Of a stretch of 64,000 bases of DNA, positions 9,701-20,177 are shown one piece after another. The DNA comes from Tahibacter harae. GTDB lineage: Bacteria > Pseudomonadota > Gammaproteobacteria > Xanthomonadales > Rhodanobacteraceae. Every line of letters begins with the position of its first letter. Within the stretch, counting starts at the first letter, position 1. Position numbers and translations under genes: made by a program. Where the stretch lies: the NCBI RefSeq assembly GCF_024437735.1, contig NZ_JANFQO010000002.1, positions 248,001-312,000 on the forward strand, in the 5' to 3' direction. Under the pieces are notes generated by a model. It was given only the letters and a program-made list of their open reading frames with translations, ran no database searches and was not told where the DNA came from.

Positions 9701-10394
9701 AGGCGGCGGCATAGGCAGCGCAGAACTGCTCGATCAGCAGCCCCACCGACCAGCCGTCGGAGACGATGTGGTGCATGTTGAAGATGGCGACGTGCCGTTC
9801 CGCGGCCAGCCGCAGCAAGGTGACCCGGAACAGCGGATCGGCGGCGAGATCGAAGCGGCGCCGCAGGTCCTGGCGAATCGCCGCACGCACGCTGTCGGCC
9901 TGGCGCGCGGCGTCCTCGGCGCCAAGATCGAGTTCGACCAGCGGCAGCGCATCGCGCGCGACCGCCCGCGCATGCAGCTCTCCGTCCTGCTCGAAGAAAT
10001 TGCAGCGCAGCACTTCATGCCGCTCCAGCTGCTGTCGCAGGGCCTGGCGGAACGCGGCCGCATCGAAGCGGCCGTCGAACTCGAAACTGCCCTGTATGTT
10101 GAACTGGCTGCCGTCGCCGGACTGCCGGTCGGCGAACCACATGCGGCGTTGCGCGCGCGACAGCGGCAGGCGGCGGCGGTCGGCCAGCGGCTGCATGCCG
10201 GCGGCCGGCGCCTGTTCCGCGCCGCGCGCACCGCGCTCGCGCAGGTAGGCGATCAGCGCATCCTTGTGCGTGCCGATCAGGCCGCGCAGTTCGGCGGGCA
10301 CGCCGGCCGCGGCCTTGTAGGCCAGGCTGTCGCCCTTGAGGTAAAGCAATACATCTGCAGCCAGGGCGGCGGCATAGATTTCGTTGGCGCGCAT
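3747..10394 (-). CDS. Bimodular NRPS, TubC-C-A-T-Cyc-A-T, second module cysteine/thiazoline
   Basis: Synthetase of 2215 residues. Module 1 has a TubC-like docking domain (1-58), a condensation domain (HHIVSDG at about 208), an adenylation domain (YTSGSTGQPKG near 677) and a carrier (about S1072 in GGHSLKA). Its pocket code reads DALHVGLLTK, for which I have no firm match; the His-x-Gly-Leu-Leu pattern recalls 4-hydroxyphenylglycine codes. Module 2 opens with PFPLTLLQQAYWLGR and carries DAITLD (about 1265-1270) instead of HHxxxDG, the DxxxxD signature of heterocyclization domains. Its adenylation domain (FTSGSTGVPKG near 1740) reads DLYNMSLIWK, one change from the classical cysteine code, and the carrier serine is about S2149. 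A Cyc domain before a cysteine A domain predicts a thiazoline ring. No oxidase domain is visible, so the ring would stay unoxidised unless a separate enzyme acts. The protein ends in an acidic tail, EVEEGLL. The start at 10394 forms TGATG with the upstream stop. Confidence 0.94.
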   Translation of the reverse strand: MRANEIYAAALAADVLLYLKGDSLAYKAAAGVPAELRGLIGTHKDALIAYLRERGARGAEQAPAAGMQPLADRRRLPLSRAQRRMWFADRQSGDGSQFNIQGSFEFDGRFDAAAFRQALRQQLERHEVLRCNFFEQDGELHARAVARDALPLVELDLGAEDAARQADSVRAAIRQDLRRRFDLAADPLFRVTLLRLAAERHVAIFNMHHIVSDGWSVGLLIEQFCAAYAAACGHAAPLPPPALQYADYAAWQDAHLQGEVLAKGLAFWKDTLAGAPAVHGLPLDKPRPAQPDHAGERHASLIAPPLAQRIQAYCQARKVTLFMFLETAFALAMGLYGDEHDIVVGTPVAGRTTLESESLIGLFINTVALRNRLDPAQSFDALLQRNKQQILDGFAQQHIPFEQLVEELGQRRSSSYSPLFQLWFVLQNNREVAFALPGCSVRALAEPPAPAAKYELNLYATEGADGIALDWVFRRELFDAAAIRYVADQFLELLAAVVDAPERACFAHAVFRAPAARIAPPAPAVADIICAPQQLLRRLAERCASCAARPAVVTGEASHSYAELQQLSRRYVQAIQSGGTQGAIGLLLERGVDIVAAMLAALQLGRPYVSLDPAYPQARLHYMAGHAGCGLLISSAAHADLARTIAGEAQLLLQPAAAAGDEAIAVQATDAPAYILYTSGSTGQPKGVYQSHANLAYHAESYVQELGLTAEDRILQLASYNFDASVLDTYGALLAGASVHLADARASSREQLLRQIAAQGISVYHSTPTLFKYLFADAAPEPLAQVRLVVLGGEAVDAQTRKVFAGVFGPHCRLVGLYGATESSLTTLNSLPRAAVDAGLPPNLGYAIPATEILVRRADGSPARVFETGQIVIRSAHLACGYWQDPALTAQRFLDAGDGRREYLSGDTGYLLPDGSLRFVGRQDFQVKLNGIRIELGEIESTLRECAGVSQAAVIIAGDEGDHHLVAYLAVDGLAPGDAARERELAGQYRARLRQWLPDYMVPGIFVFQPALPLTPSGKVDRRNLPRPQPAAAASLAPRNAAEQRTAAVWQRVLGCEAIDMRADFFALGGHSLKALRLLAALREEFGVEIPLRRFFEQPTVEACAQLLAHPAAASAPEQLPQLAADSARRHEPFPLTLLQQAYWLGRSDVFELGNGSTQSYIEVAVQALDVARLEQAFARLIARHDMLRAVISPAGEQRILAQVPHYAIAVQDLRAADPAQIAAATEALRENMAGQVLPLHTWPIFDLRASLLPGGEGRLHVVTDAITLDARSRAVLAAEFAALYRDPALELAPLALCYRDYVLAQQQRRESAAYAAARDYWLQRLDALPGAPELPLLTTPGAGSGVRRWQLALDAAQWERLKSRASAQQLTPANVVLTAFAETLARWSKSGHFCLNLTLFDRQPLHAQVNDIAGDFTSSLLLEVNLDAAGDFTRQARRVQQQLWSDIEQRHFSGVEVLRELNNRRGTRLTAQMPVVFTSTLGLGEAISVAAEDPLFVVSDAAGAGRSRTSQVYLDCQLAERKGGAQIVWNGVEALFPAGLLGDMFDAFAARLQQIVCAGAVGLPDDRPGLPPRHAAVRAAANATAVAREPGVLLHQLFAAQVALRPRHTALVTREQRFSYAELDQLSTALAHQLRQHGVKVNELVAVAAGKGWEQVVGVLAVLKAGAAYLPLDPELPAQRRAQLLAQAEVRVALTQPWLDAALEWPQGLVRIGLERERLAAGEMRALDTRQSDTDLAYVIFTSGSTGVPKGVMIDHRGAVNTVLDINARFGVDENDAVLALSALNFDLSVYDIFGLLAAGGCIVMPDPASERDPLAWSSLVESHRVTVWNTVPALARMWLESLQDQAAAPVQGVRVVMMSGDWIPTDLPARLRRQLPAAQLYSLGGATEVSIWSIIYPIGDVDPAWSSIPYGKPMENQYFRVLGRGWRDCPEWVPGDLYIGGVGLAHGYWKDAVKTEASFVTDPHTGERLYRTGDLGRYLPDGNIEFLGREDNQVKVNGYRIELGDIETAMLAHPEIRTAIAAAVGERNRRQLVAYVQLRDAARQQQLRADRAALDALSAEVQQLLRERLPAYMMPAAFVLIDAVPLSANGKVDRKALPAVELQREARREYRAPADAVESAVCTMWQQLLSLPQVGAEDNFFEIGGDSLLASRAVGLIRNHYGLGEQFRIRSFFENPTVQAVAAQVSALLQQRSLQQALRQLDDAQAEVEEGLL

Positions 10395-13300
10395 CAAAAC
10401 ACCCCTTCCTCGACATCCTGTTCCAGTGAGGCCAGATACGTTTCCTTGCGTCTTGCCTCGTCCTGCAGCTGCGCCGCGGCCACGACCTCGGCCTGTGCGG
10501 CCAGGGTCGGGTGCTCGAACACGTCGCTGATGGCCAGGTCCGCGTCGGCGAGCTGGAACTGCCGGCGCAGCCGGCTGGTCAGCCGCGTGGCCAGCAGCGA
10601 ATGCCCGCCCAGGGCGAAGAAGTCGTCGTCGACGCCGACGGACTCGATACCCAGCAGTTCCTGCCAGATCGCGGCAAGCTGGCTTTCCAGCGGCGTGCGC
10701 GGCGCGATGCGCGCGCGTTCGCCGGCGGCATCCTGCGGCAGCGGCAGCGCGGCGCGGTCGACCTTGCCGTTCACCGTCAGTGGCAGGCGTTCCAGCACGA
10801 GGATGTGCGCCGGCAGCATGTAGTCCGGCAGGAACTGGCGCAGCGCCTGGCGCGCGCTCGCGGCGAAATCGGCCGCGGCCGCCGCTGCGTCTTCGCGCAG
10901 CACGGCATAGGCGACCAGATACTTGTCGCTGCCCTGCCCCAGCGCGGCGACATGGCAGTCGCTGACGCCGGCGAGCTGGCCCAGGCGCGCTTCGACTTCC
11001 GCCGGCTCGACGCGGAAACCGCGGATCTTCACCTGTTCGTCGGCACGGCCGAGGAATTCGTACGCGCCGCCGGGAAGCTGGCGTCCCAGGTCGCCGGTGC
11101 GGTACAGGCGCTGCGGCACACCACCGATCTCGCGCAGGACGAAGCGTTCCGCCGTCAGCTGCGGCCGGTTCAGATAGCCCTGGGCCAGGCAGACGCCGCC
11201 GACGCAGAACTCGCCGACCGCACCGGGCGCGACGCGCCGGCCGGCCGGGTTCATCAGATGGATCTGCGCGCCGCTCACGGCGCTGCCTATGGGCACGCAC
11301 AGCGCGCCGGCAGCGCCTTCGCGCGGAAAGTGGTAGAGAGTGCAGCAGATCGTCGCCTCGGTCGGACCGTAGGCGTTGAGGATCTCCAGCTGCGGCAGCG
11401 CCGCGGCGATGGCCTGCAACTGCGCCTTGGGAATGGGCTCCACGCCGACCAGCAGGCGGCGCAGGTCGCGGCCGCGGCCGCTGGCGTGCAGGAATTCGGC
11501 GAACGGTTCCAGATAGCCTGCGTGCACGAAGCTGCTGTGGATGCGTTGCGCCGCCATCCAGTCGAACAGGCGCGGCGGATCCAGCCGCAGCGCCTCGGGC
11601 ACGATATGCACGGCGCCGCCGCCGCACAGCGCGGAAAAGATCTCGTACACCGCCGCATCGAAGCTGTGGCTGCACCACTGCGAGCCGTTCCACGGCGCTT
11701 GCAGCGGCGTCAGTTCCTGGAAGTGCGCCAGCAGGTCCACCAGGCCCGCATGGGCGACGACCACGCCCTTGGGCGTGCCGGTGGTGCCGGAGGTATAGAT
11801 GACATAAGCCGGATCCGCGGCACTGAGCGGCTGCGGCGCGCAGGTGATGTCCTGCGCGGGGCTGCCGGCGGTATCCAGCGCCAGCACGGCCGTGCCGAAT
11901 CCGGCCGCGGTCTGCTCCAGGGCGGCGTGCGTGAGCACCACGGCGGCGCCGCTGTCGGCAACGATGGCGGCCAGACGCGCCGGCGGATGGGCCGGGTCCA
12001 GCGGCACGTAGGCCGCGCCCGCCTTGAGAATGGCGAGCATGCCGACCAGGCTGTCCGCACAGCGCGGCAGCAGCAGCGCCGCGGTGGATCCGCGCCCGAC
12101 GCCCAGCGCGCGCAACCGTGCGGCGAGGCCATCGGCGCGCTGATTCAATTCCGCATAACTCAGCCGCTCGTCGCCGTGCGCGACAGCGAGGTGCTGCGGA
12201 TGCGCACGCGCATGCGCCTCGAACAGGTGCTCCAGCCGCGGCACGCCGGCAGATGTCGCCGGCGCGGCCGGCGGCGCCGCGTCGTCCAGCTCGATGTCGA
12301 ACAGGCGCACAGCGGGCTGCGCCAGCACCGCGGCGAGCAGGCGTTCGTAACTCTGCGCCAGACGCTGCAGCGACGCCGGCAGGAACAGGTCGCGGTTGCA
12401 CTGCCAGATCAGATCCAGGCCGTCGGCAGATTCCTCGGCCAGCAGCTGCAGGTCGAACTTCACCGGCGCCTGGGCGTCGTCGAGGGGCTCGGCGGTCAGG
12501 CCGGGGAGTTCCAGCGCCGCGTCGGCCTGGTTCTGCAGGGCGAAGAAAACCTGCACCAGCGGACCGTAGGCGCGGCTGCGCGCGGGCTTGAGCGCCTCGA
12601 TCAGCGCTTCAAACGGCAGATCCTGGTGCTCCAGCGCGGCGAGCACGTTGCGCCGGGTCTGCTGCAACAGCGCCTGGAACGGCGCGTTGCCGTCGACATC
12701 GCTGCGCAGCACCAGGGTATTGACGAACAGACCCACCGTATCGGCGAGCGCACGATGGCGGCGGCCGGCGACCGGAAAGCCGGTGACGATGTCGCGCTCA
12801 TGCTGGTACAGGCCCAGCAGCGCGCTGTATACGGCCTGCAGGTAGACGAACAAGGTCACGCCGTGCTGCAGGCACTGCTGCCGCAGCGCCTGCACCTGCG
12901 CAGCCGGCAGGCGGCGGCGCAGGCCGTGGCCGTTGCTGGTCTGCAGCGCCGGCCGCGGCAGATCCAGCGCCAGGGCATGCAGCTGCGGCGCGCCGTCGAG
13001 GGTGCGCTGCCAGTAGGCCAGCTGTTCGCGCAGCTCCGGCGCGCCGGCGTTGGTGCGCTGCCATTCGGCGAACTCGGCGTATTGCAGGGCCGGCGCCGGC
13101 AGCCCGGCGCTGCGCTGCTCCAGGGCGGCGGCATAGCACGCGCCGATCTCGCGCGCGAGCAGACGTATGGACCAGCCGTCGCCGACGATATGGTGCAGGT
13201 TGATCAGCAGCAGCCATTCGCGCTCGGCGCGGCGCTGCACGCTCACACGCACCAGCGCATCGCGGGCGAGATCGAAGCGCCAGCGGTTTTCCCGCTGCAG

Positions 13301-13819
13301 CAGCGCCTGCGCGGCCTGCTCGCGGGCGCCGGCGTCCAGCGCGGACACATCGCTCCAGTCCCAGTCCAGCGCCGGTGTGTCGCGCAGCTCCTGCAGCAGC
13401 TCGCCGTCGCGCTCGCGGTAGTTCGAGCGCAGCACTTCATGCCGCGCCACCACCTCGGCCAGCGCCCGCTCCAGCGCAGCGCGATCCAGCGCGCCGCGCA
13501 GCCGGTAGCCGCCGACCATGTTGTACTGTGCCGAGGACTTGTCCAGCCGGTCGATCAGCCACAGCCGGCGCTGCGCCGGCGAGGCGGGCACGGCGCGACG
13601 CGCGGCCGGCGGCAGCGTCTGCGGCGCCGACTGCTGTTCGCGCGCATGCGCACGCAGCGCCTGCAGCAGGGCCGGCTTGTGCGCGCGCAGTTCTGCGATC
13701 AGGGCCGCCTCCGGCGCGGCGCCGCTGAAATGCACACGCAGTTCTCCGTCGCTTTCCGCCAGGCCTATGCCAGCCTCGGCGCAGCGGTGCAGCAAGGACT
13801 GGACCTGCGCCGTGCTCAT
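10394..13819 (-). CDS. NRPS module, TubC-C-A-T, substrate unassigned
   Basis: Single-module synthetase of 1141 residues. Domains in order: TubC-like docking (1-55), a condensation domain starting at SPAQRRLWLID (about 79) with HHIVGDG at about 209-215, an adenylation domain with YTSGTTGTPKG near 675, and a carrier with about S1074 in LGGHSLLATR. The pocket residues read DAYFLGAICK. The first half resembles leucine codes (DAWFLG...) and the second half phenylalanine codes (...AICK), so a hydrophobic or aromatic substrate is likely but not assigned. The C-terminal tail, DVEEGVF, is acidic and similar to the tail of the next protein, as expected for docking onto its TubC domain. The start codon overlaps the exporter stop by four bases (ATGA), so exporter and synthetase are coupled. 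Confidence 0.93.
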   Translation of the reverse strand: MSTAQVQSLLHRCAEAGIGLAESDGELRVHFSGAAPEAALIAELRAHKPALLQALRAHAREQQSAPQTLPPAARRAVPASPAQRRLWLIDRLDKSSAQYNMVGGYRLRGALDRAALERALAEVVARHEVLRSNYRERDGELLQELRDTPALDWDWSDVSALDAGAREQAAQALLQRENRWRFDLARDALVRVSVQRRAEREWLLLINLHHIVGDGWSIRLLAREIGACYAAALEQRSAGLPAPALQYAEFAEWQRTNAGAPELREQLAYWQRTLDGAPQLHALALDLPRPALQTSNGHGLRRRLPAAQVQALRQQCLQHGVTLFVYLQAVYSALLGLYQHERDIVTGFPVAGRRHRALADTVGLFVNTLVLRSDVDGNAPFQALLQQTRRNVLAALEHQDLPFEALIEALKPARSRAYGPLVQVFFALQNQADAALELPGLTAEPLDDAQAPVKFDLQLLAEESADGLDLIWQCNRDLFLPASLQRLAQSYERLLAAVLAQPAVRLFDIELDDAAPPAAPATSAGVPRLEHLFEAHARAHPQHLAVAHGDERLSYAELNQRADGLAARLRALGVGRGSTAALLLPRCADSLVGMLAILKAGAAYVPLDPAHPPARLAAIVADSGAAVVLTHAALEQTAAGFGTAVLALDTAGSPAQDITCAPQPLSAADPAYVIYTSGTTGTPKGVVVAHAGLVDLLAHFQELTPLQAPWNGSQWCSHSFDAAVYEIFSALCGGGAVHIVPEALRLDPPRLFDWMAAQRIHSSFVHAGYLEPFAEFLHASGRGRDLRRLLVGVEPIPKAQLQAIAAALPQLEILNAYGPTEATICCTLYHFPREGAAGALCVPIGSAVSGAQIHLMNPAGRRVAPGAVGEFCVGGVCLAQGYLNRPQLTAERFVLREIGGVPQRLYRTGDLGRQLPGGAYEFLGRADEQVKIRGFRVEPAEVEARLGQLAGVSDCHVAALGQGSDKYLVAYAVLREDAAAAAADFAASARQALRQFLPDYMLPAHILVLERLPLTVNGKVDRAALPLPQDAAGERARIAPRTPLESQLAAIWQELLGIESVGVDDDFFALGGHSLLATRLTSRLRRQFQLADADLAISDVFEHPTLAAQAEVVAAAQLQDEARRKETYLASLEQDVEEGVF

Positions 13820-15468
13820 GCGCGCAGCGCCTCGCGCGGCTGCGCCTGGCCCAGCTCGCGGCTATGGTTGTCCACCACCGAGACGATGCGGCCGCTCTCG
13901 AACTTGACCACCTTGTCGGCGAGGTGGAAATAGCGGTCGTCGTGGCTGACGACGATGACGGTCTTGCCCAGGCGCTTCAGGTCGAACAGAAATTCCTTGT
14001 AGAAGAACTCGCGGAATTCCGGATCCTGGTCCGCCGCCCATTCGTCGAACACGTAAATCCCGGAGTTGTCGAAATACGCGACCAGCAGGGCCAGGCGCTT
14101 GCGCTGGCCGTAGGAGAGCTTGGTCGTCGACAGGCGGCCGTCCTGCAGCGAGACCTTTTCCGACAGGCGCAGGCGCGCGATCAGCGCGTCCACTTCCTCG
14201 GTCTGCGGCAGGCCGCCGAGCTTGGGCACCAGGGTCTCGAACAGGTAGTAGTCCTGGAACACGGCGGAGAAATTCTGGAAATAGCGCTCGTCGGCGACGA
14301 CTTCGCGGCCGTTGACCAGCAGGCTGCCGGCGCGCTTCTCGTACAGGCCGGTGACCAGCTTGGCCGCCGTGGTCTTGCCGCTGCCGTTGCCGCCGACGAA
14401 GTAGACGATTTCGCCGCGCTGGATCTCGAGATCCAGCGGCCCGACACGGAAACCGTCGCGGCCGTCCTCGGTCGCGCCGTATTCGAAGGCCAGGCCGCGC
14501 AGGGACAAGGTGGCGAAAGGCTCCGCGCCGTCCACGCCCGACGCGAGCGGACGCGGGCGCGTGTCCAGATCCAGGTCCTTGAGCTTCTGCAGGCCCACGC
14601 GCGCGGCGTACACGGTGCGGAAGGAGTTCATCAGGATGGTCAGCGGGCCGACCATGTAGAAGATGACGATGATGTAGTTCAGCACCGGCGCCCGGCTGCC
14701 CTGGCCCAGGACCGGCGCCAGGAACAGCAGCGCGCCGATGCCGATGAAGATCATGGCCGAACTCCAGTTGTTCGACATGTTCCAGAAGAATTCGGCCGAC
14801 AGCGTGGCGTCGCGGTATTTCTCCGCGTGGGCTTTCAGGTCGCTGTGCACGAAGCCGGTCTCGCGCGCGCGGTTGAGCTTGAGTTCCTTGTTGCCGTCGA
14901 TCAGCGCGCTGTAGCAGCGGAACAGATCGTCCTCGATCTTGCGGCGCAGCTGGAAGCGCTTCTCGGCGCGGTCGGCGATGGCGAACTTGGCCACGCCCAG
15001 GGCCAGCAGCAGAAAGCCGAGGAAGATCAGGAACAGCTGCACCGACATCAGACAGAGATAGACCAGGCAGGCCGCCACCACGGTGAAATTGAACACGTAG
15101 TTGGGCAGCACGATGATGAGTTCATGCACTGCCGGGATGTCCTTGGTCAGCGCGGTGTACAGACGCGCGCTGCCGACCGCCTCGATCTGCTGTGAACTCA
15201 GGTTGGCGATGCCGCTGACCAGCTGCTCGCGCAGCTTGTAGAAGGTGGCGGCGCTCAGGCGCGACAGCAGGATCTGCGACAGGAAGCTGACCAGCACCAT
15301 GCTGCCCAGAGCGACGGCGAATTCGGCGACGCCGCGCTGCGCGTCCTGCAGCTGCGCGTTGCGGTTGATCAGCGCGAGCAGCCAGATGTTGGCCGCACCC
15401 GCCAGCGCGCTGATCGCACTGACGAAGGCGATCTTCAGGCGGTTGCGGCTTACTATTTCGATCACCAT
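13816..15468 (-). CDS. Cyclic-peptide-type ABC exporter (PvdE/SyrD family), fused membrane and ATPase domains
   Basis: Inner-membrane half-transporter of 550 residues with the membrane domain first and the nucleotide-binding domain second. About six hydrophobic helices lie within residues 10-300. The ATPase part has a Walker A GGNGSGKTT at about 359, a signature region LSYGQRKR in place of canonical LSGGQ, a Walker B-like VFDEWAAD and a switch histidine in VVSHDDRYF. This layout and the altered DEWAADQDP segment match the cyclic peptide transporter family that includes PvdE (pyoverdine) and SyrD (syringomycin). It lies inside the NRPS operon, 110 nt after one synthetase and overlapping the next by ATGA. 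It therefore very likely moves the peptide or a late precursor to the periplasm. I could not find a strong ribosome binding site, so the start is likely but not certain. Confidence 0.92.
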   Translation of the reverse strand: MVIEIVSRNRLKIAFVSAISALAGAANIWLLALINRNAQLQDAQRGVAEFAVALGSMVLVSFLSQILLSRLSAATFYKLREQLVSGIANLSSQQIEAVGSARLYTALTKDIPAVHELIIVLPNYVFNFTVVAACLVYLCLMSVQLFLIFLGFLLLALGVAKFAIADRAEKRFQLRRKIEDDLFRCYSALIDGNKELKLNRARETGFVHSDLKAHAEKYRDATLSAEFFWNMSNNWSSAMIFIGIGALLFLAPVLGQGSRAPVLNYIIVIFYMVGPLTILMNSFRTVYAARVGLQKLKDLDLDTRPRPLASGVDGAEPFATLSLRGLAFEYGATEDGRDGFRVGPLDLEIQRGEIVYFVGGNGSGKTTAAKLVTGLYEKRAGSLLVNGREVVADERYFQNFSAVFQDYYLFETLVPKLGGLPQTEEVDALIARLRLSEKVSLQDGRLSTTKLSYGQRKRLALLVAYFDNSGIYVFDEWAADQDPEFREFFYKEFLFDLKRLGKTVIVVSHDDRYFHLADKVVKFESGRIVSVVDNHSRELGQAQPREALRA

Positions 15469-15578
15469 GTGGATTCAGTCCGCTGAGTGTGAGTGACGCG
15501 GCGCGTTGCCTGGAATTTGCGTTTCGTCCCGGCAGGCAGGCGCAGGCCCGGCGCCGCGTGGTTGAGTTGCGACCTTCC

Positions 15579-18842
<3,264 letters not shown>

Positions 18843-18945
18843 CGCAAGGGTCCTGACGCCTGCCGCTGCGGTTGCGAAGGCCAGAACGGCCCCTCCGGGA
18901 TGAAAGCGGCCCGGCCCTGCAGACAGCGGTAGCGGCGCAAGCGAC

Positions 18946-19842
18946 CTAGGCGGCGGGCAGCTTCTTCAGCAACAGCGAGGAGATCGTGTCGTCGGTGCTG
19001 CCGGTGACGATGCGTGCGTCCTCGATGGAGAACCGTTCCAGGATCTCGTGCGTGACCAGGGTGGGTTCGTAGATGACGCTGCGCAGACCGAACGAAGTCC
19101 GGCAGATGATTTCGCAGCTGTCCTTGGCGGAACTATGGATATTCTCCAGAATTAGTTGCTTGGGCTTGGCCAGCAGCGCGACGATAATCACGTCGTATTC
19201 GGAGACGTTGTAGCTGCGCGAGTCCTCGTGGATGATGCCGATGGAACCGGACAGTCCCAGCTTGTCGATCAGCTCGCGCGAGCGTTCGACCGCGTCCAGC
19301 GACACGTCCAGGCCGTCGACCGGGATGCCGAGGTTGCGATGCAGCCAGATCGCACTGATCGGGAACGGCCCGGAACCTATGAAGAGCGCGCGGCGCGGGT
19401 TCTTGCCGCGCAGCAGCGAGGTTTCGCGCTGCAGCAGGCGCTGGAAGCGCTTGTTCAGGCGGTAGTCGTGCAGCGAACTGGCGCTGCCGCTGCACAGGCG
19501 CTTGGCGAAGATCTGTTCCAACGCGGTTTCCCAGGAACAATAGGCGTCGTTGAGCAGCTTCAGGCTGTCGCGGTCGTGCTTGACGCTGAAGGCCAGCTCG
19601 TCGGCTTCGCGGGCGAAAAAGATGCGCGATTCGATGTTCTCAATGAGCGGATCCAGGATCGCGAAATTATGTCGGGGGCTGTCGATCAGCCCGCGATTGC
19701 TGCGGATGAACTCCGCCGCCTTGTCGACATGCGCGTGGAACGGCGACTTGCAGTGCAGGATGTGCTCCAGTTTCGCCTGCGGCGAATCGCCGCCGTCGAG
19801 CACCTCGTCGAGGCTGCCTGCTTCCCACATATCAGCGTGCAC
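18946..19842 (-). CDS. Nicotianamine-synthase-like aminobutyrate transferase
   Basis: Protein of 298 residues with the nicotianamine synthase (NAS) layout: a helical N-terminal half, then a Rossmann-type SAM-binding half. Seen directly: the motif FIGSGPFPISA at about 154-164, followed by an acidic strand GLDVSLDA, then YDVIIVALLAKPK, and near the end a CRTSFGLRSVIYEP segment matching the R(S/T)xxGLRxxxY pattern of NAS proteins. NAS and its bacterial relatives (CntL in staphylopine synthesis) move the 3-amino-3-carboxypropyl group of SAM onto an amine. Here the gene heads an NRPS operon, so it may make a building block or modify the peptide; that role is inferred. The GTG start at 19842 is fixed by AAGGAG seven bases upstream. 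The coding sequence looks less GC-biased than the neighbouring NRPS genes, which may indicate separate acquisition. Confidence 0.8.
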   Translation of the reverse strand: MHADMWEAGSLDEVLDGGDSPQAKLEHILHCKSPFHAHVDKAAEFIRSNRGLIDSPRHNFAILDPLIENIESRIFFAREADELAFSVKHDRDSLKLLNDAYCSWETALEQIFAKRLCSGSASSLHDYRLNKRFQRLLQRETSLLRGKNPRRALFIGSGPFPISAIWLHRNLGIPVDGLDVSLDAVERSRELIDKLGLSGSIGIIHEDSRSYNVSEYDVIIVALLAKPKQLILENIHSSAKDSCEIICRTSFGLRSVIYEPTLVTHEILERFSIEDARIVTGSTDDTISSLLLKKLPAA

Positions 19843-19849
19843 TCCGTAT

Positions 19850-19855
19850 CTCCTT
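19850..19855 (-). promoter_or_regulatory. Strong Shine-Dalgarno of the NAS-like gene
   Basis: The minus strand reads AAGGAG, seven bases before GTG 19842. This is the strongest ribosome binding site in the operon, and it decides for the GTG over the in-frame ATG four codons later. Confidence 0.8.
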
Positions 19856-19923
19856 CTGCATACCTGCCATCATTGGCTTGTGTGGCTATTCGCCAACGCG
19901 GCAACAGCCCGTAAGTGGTTCAC

Positions 19924-19941
19924 CGGCCGCCGCGGCGGCCG
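19924..19941. repeat. 18-bp perfect GC palindrome upstream of NRPS operon
   Basis: The sequence is self-complementary over 18 bases (CGGCCGCCG mirrored), about 80 bp before the NAS-like start. It could be an operator or a hairpin in the 5' leader; no T run follows on either strand, so a terminator is unlikely. Confidence 0.5.
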
Positions 19942-20072
19942 ATCCCTGTCGCAACCGGGTCATCCGGACCCCGCCGTGCTCCGCCCTGTACAGGGGCGGC
20001 CCCTCGCTGCGCCCTGCCCGGAAGCCGGCCGGGGCGCGGGACGCTCCCGGACCTTTCCCGCCTCTCCGACAC

Positions 20073-20124
20073 GGGCAAGTTGCCCAGCCACATGTGTAAC
20101 GACGGACAACGGCAAAGTGTTACA
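20073..20124. promoter_or_regulatory. Pair of inverted repeats, possible regulator sites
   Basis: GGGCAA-G-TTGCCC at 20073-20085 is a perfect 13-bp palindrome. It is followed at once by TGTAAC (20095-20100) and its complement GTTACA (20119-20124). The sites lie 230-280 bp upstream of the NAS-like GTG and 50-100 bp beyond the peptidase stop. Their role is unknown; they could serve the NRPS operon or the end of the peptidase transcript. Confidence 0.35.
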
Positions 20125-20177
20125 AAATCCACTGAACTATTTTTCTGCGCCGCCTCAGCCGTGCGGAACCCCTCCTG

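Larger units (their letters stand above)
19843..20177. other. Intergenic region upstream of the NRPS operon
   Basis: This 335-bp stretch lies between the stop of the M28 peptidase and the GTG of the NAS-like gene. It must contain the promoter of the biosynthetic operon. I see no convincing -35/-10 pair. It is rich in inverted repeats: an 18-bp GC palindrome (19924-19941), CCCTGTACAGGG (19984-19995), GGGCAAGTTGCCC (20073-20085), and TGTAAC/GTTACA arms 18 bp apart (20095-20124). The last lies in the only AT-leaning part. I see no Fur-box-like GATAATGATAATC sequence. Confidence 0.6.

Noticed and set aside
3801-10823. 2.3-kilocodon open frame on the plus strand
   Set aside because: Same cause: antisense of the bimodular NRPS, with low-complexity Gln/Arg/Ala composition and no motif.
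10394-12401. Extension of the bimodular NRPS frame upstream of 10394
   Set aside because: The extra sequence is the shifted frame of the preceding NRPS gene. The real start is the TGATG ATG at 10394, directly before the TubC-like domain.
19924-19941. Reading the 18-bp GC palindrome as a terminator of the peptidase gene
   Set aside because: It lies over 200 bp beyond the peptidase stop and has no T tract on either strand.
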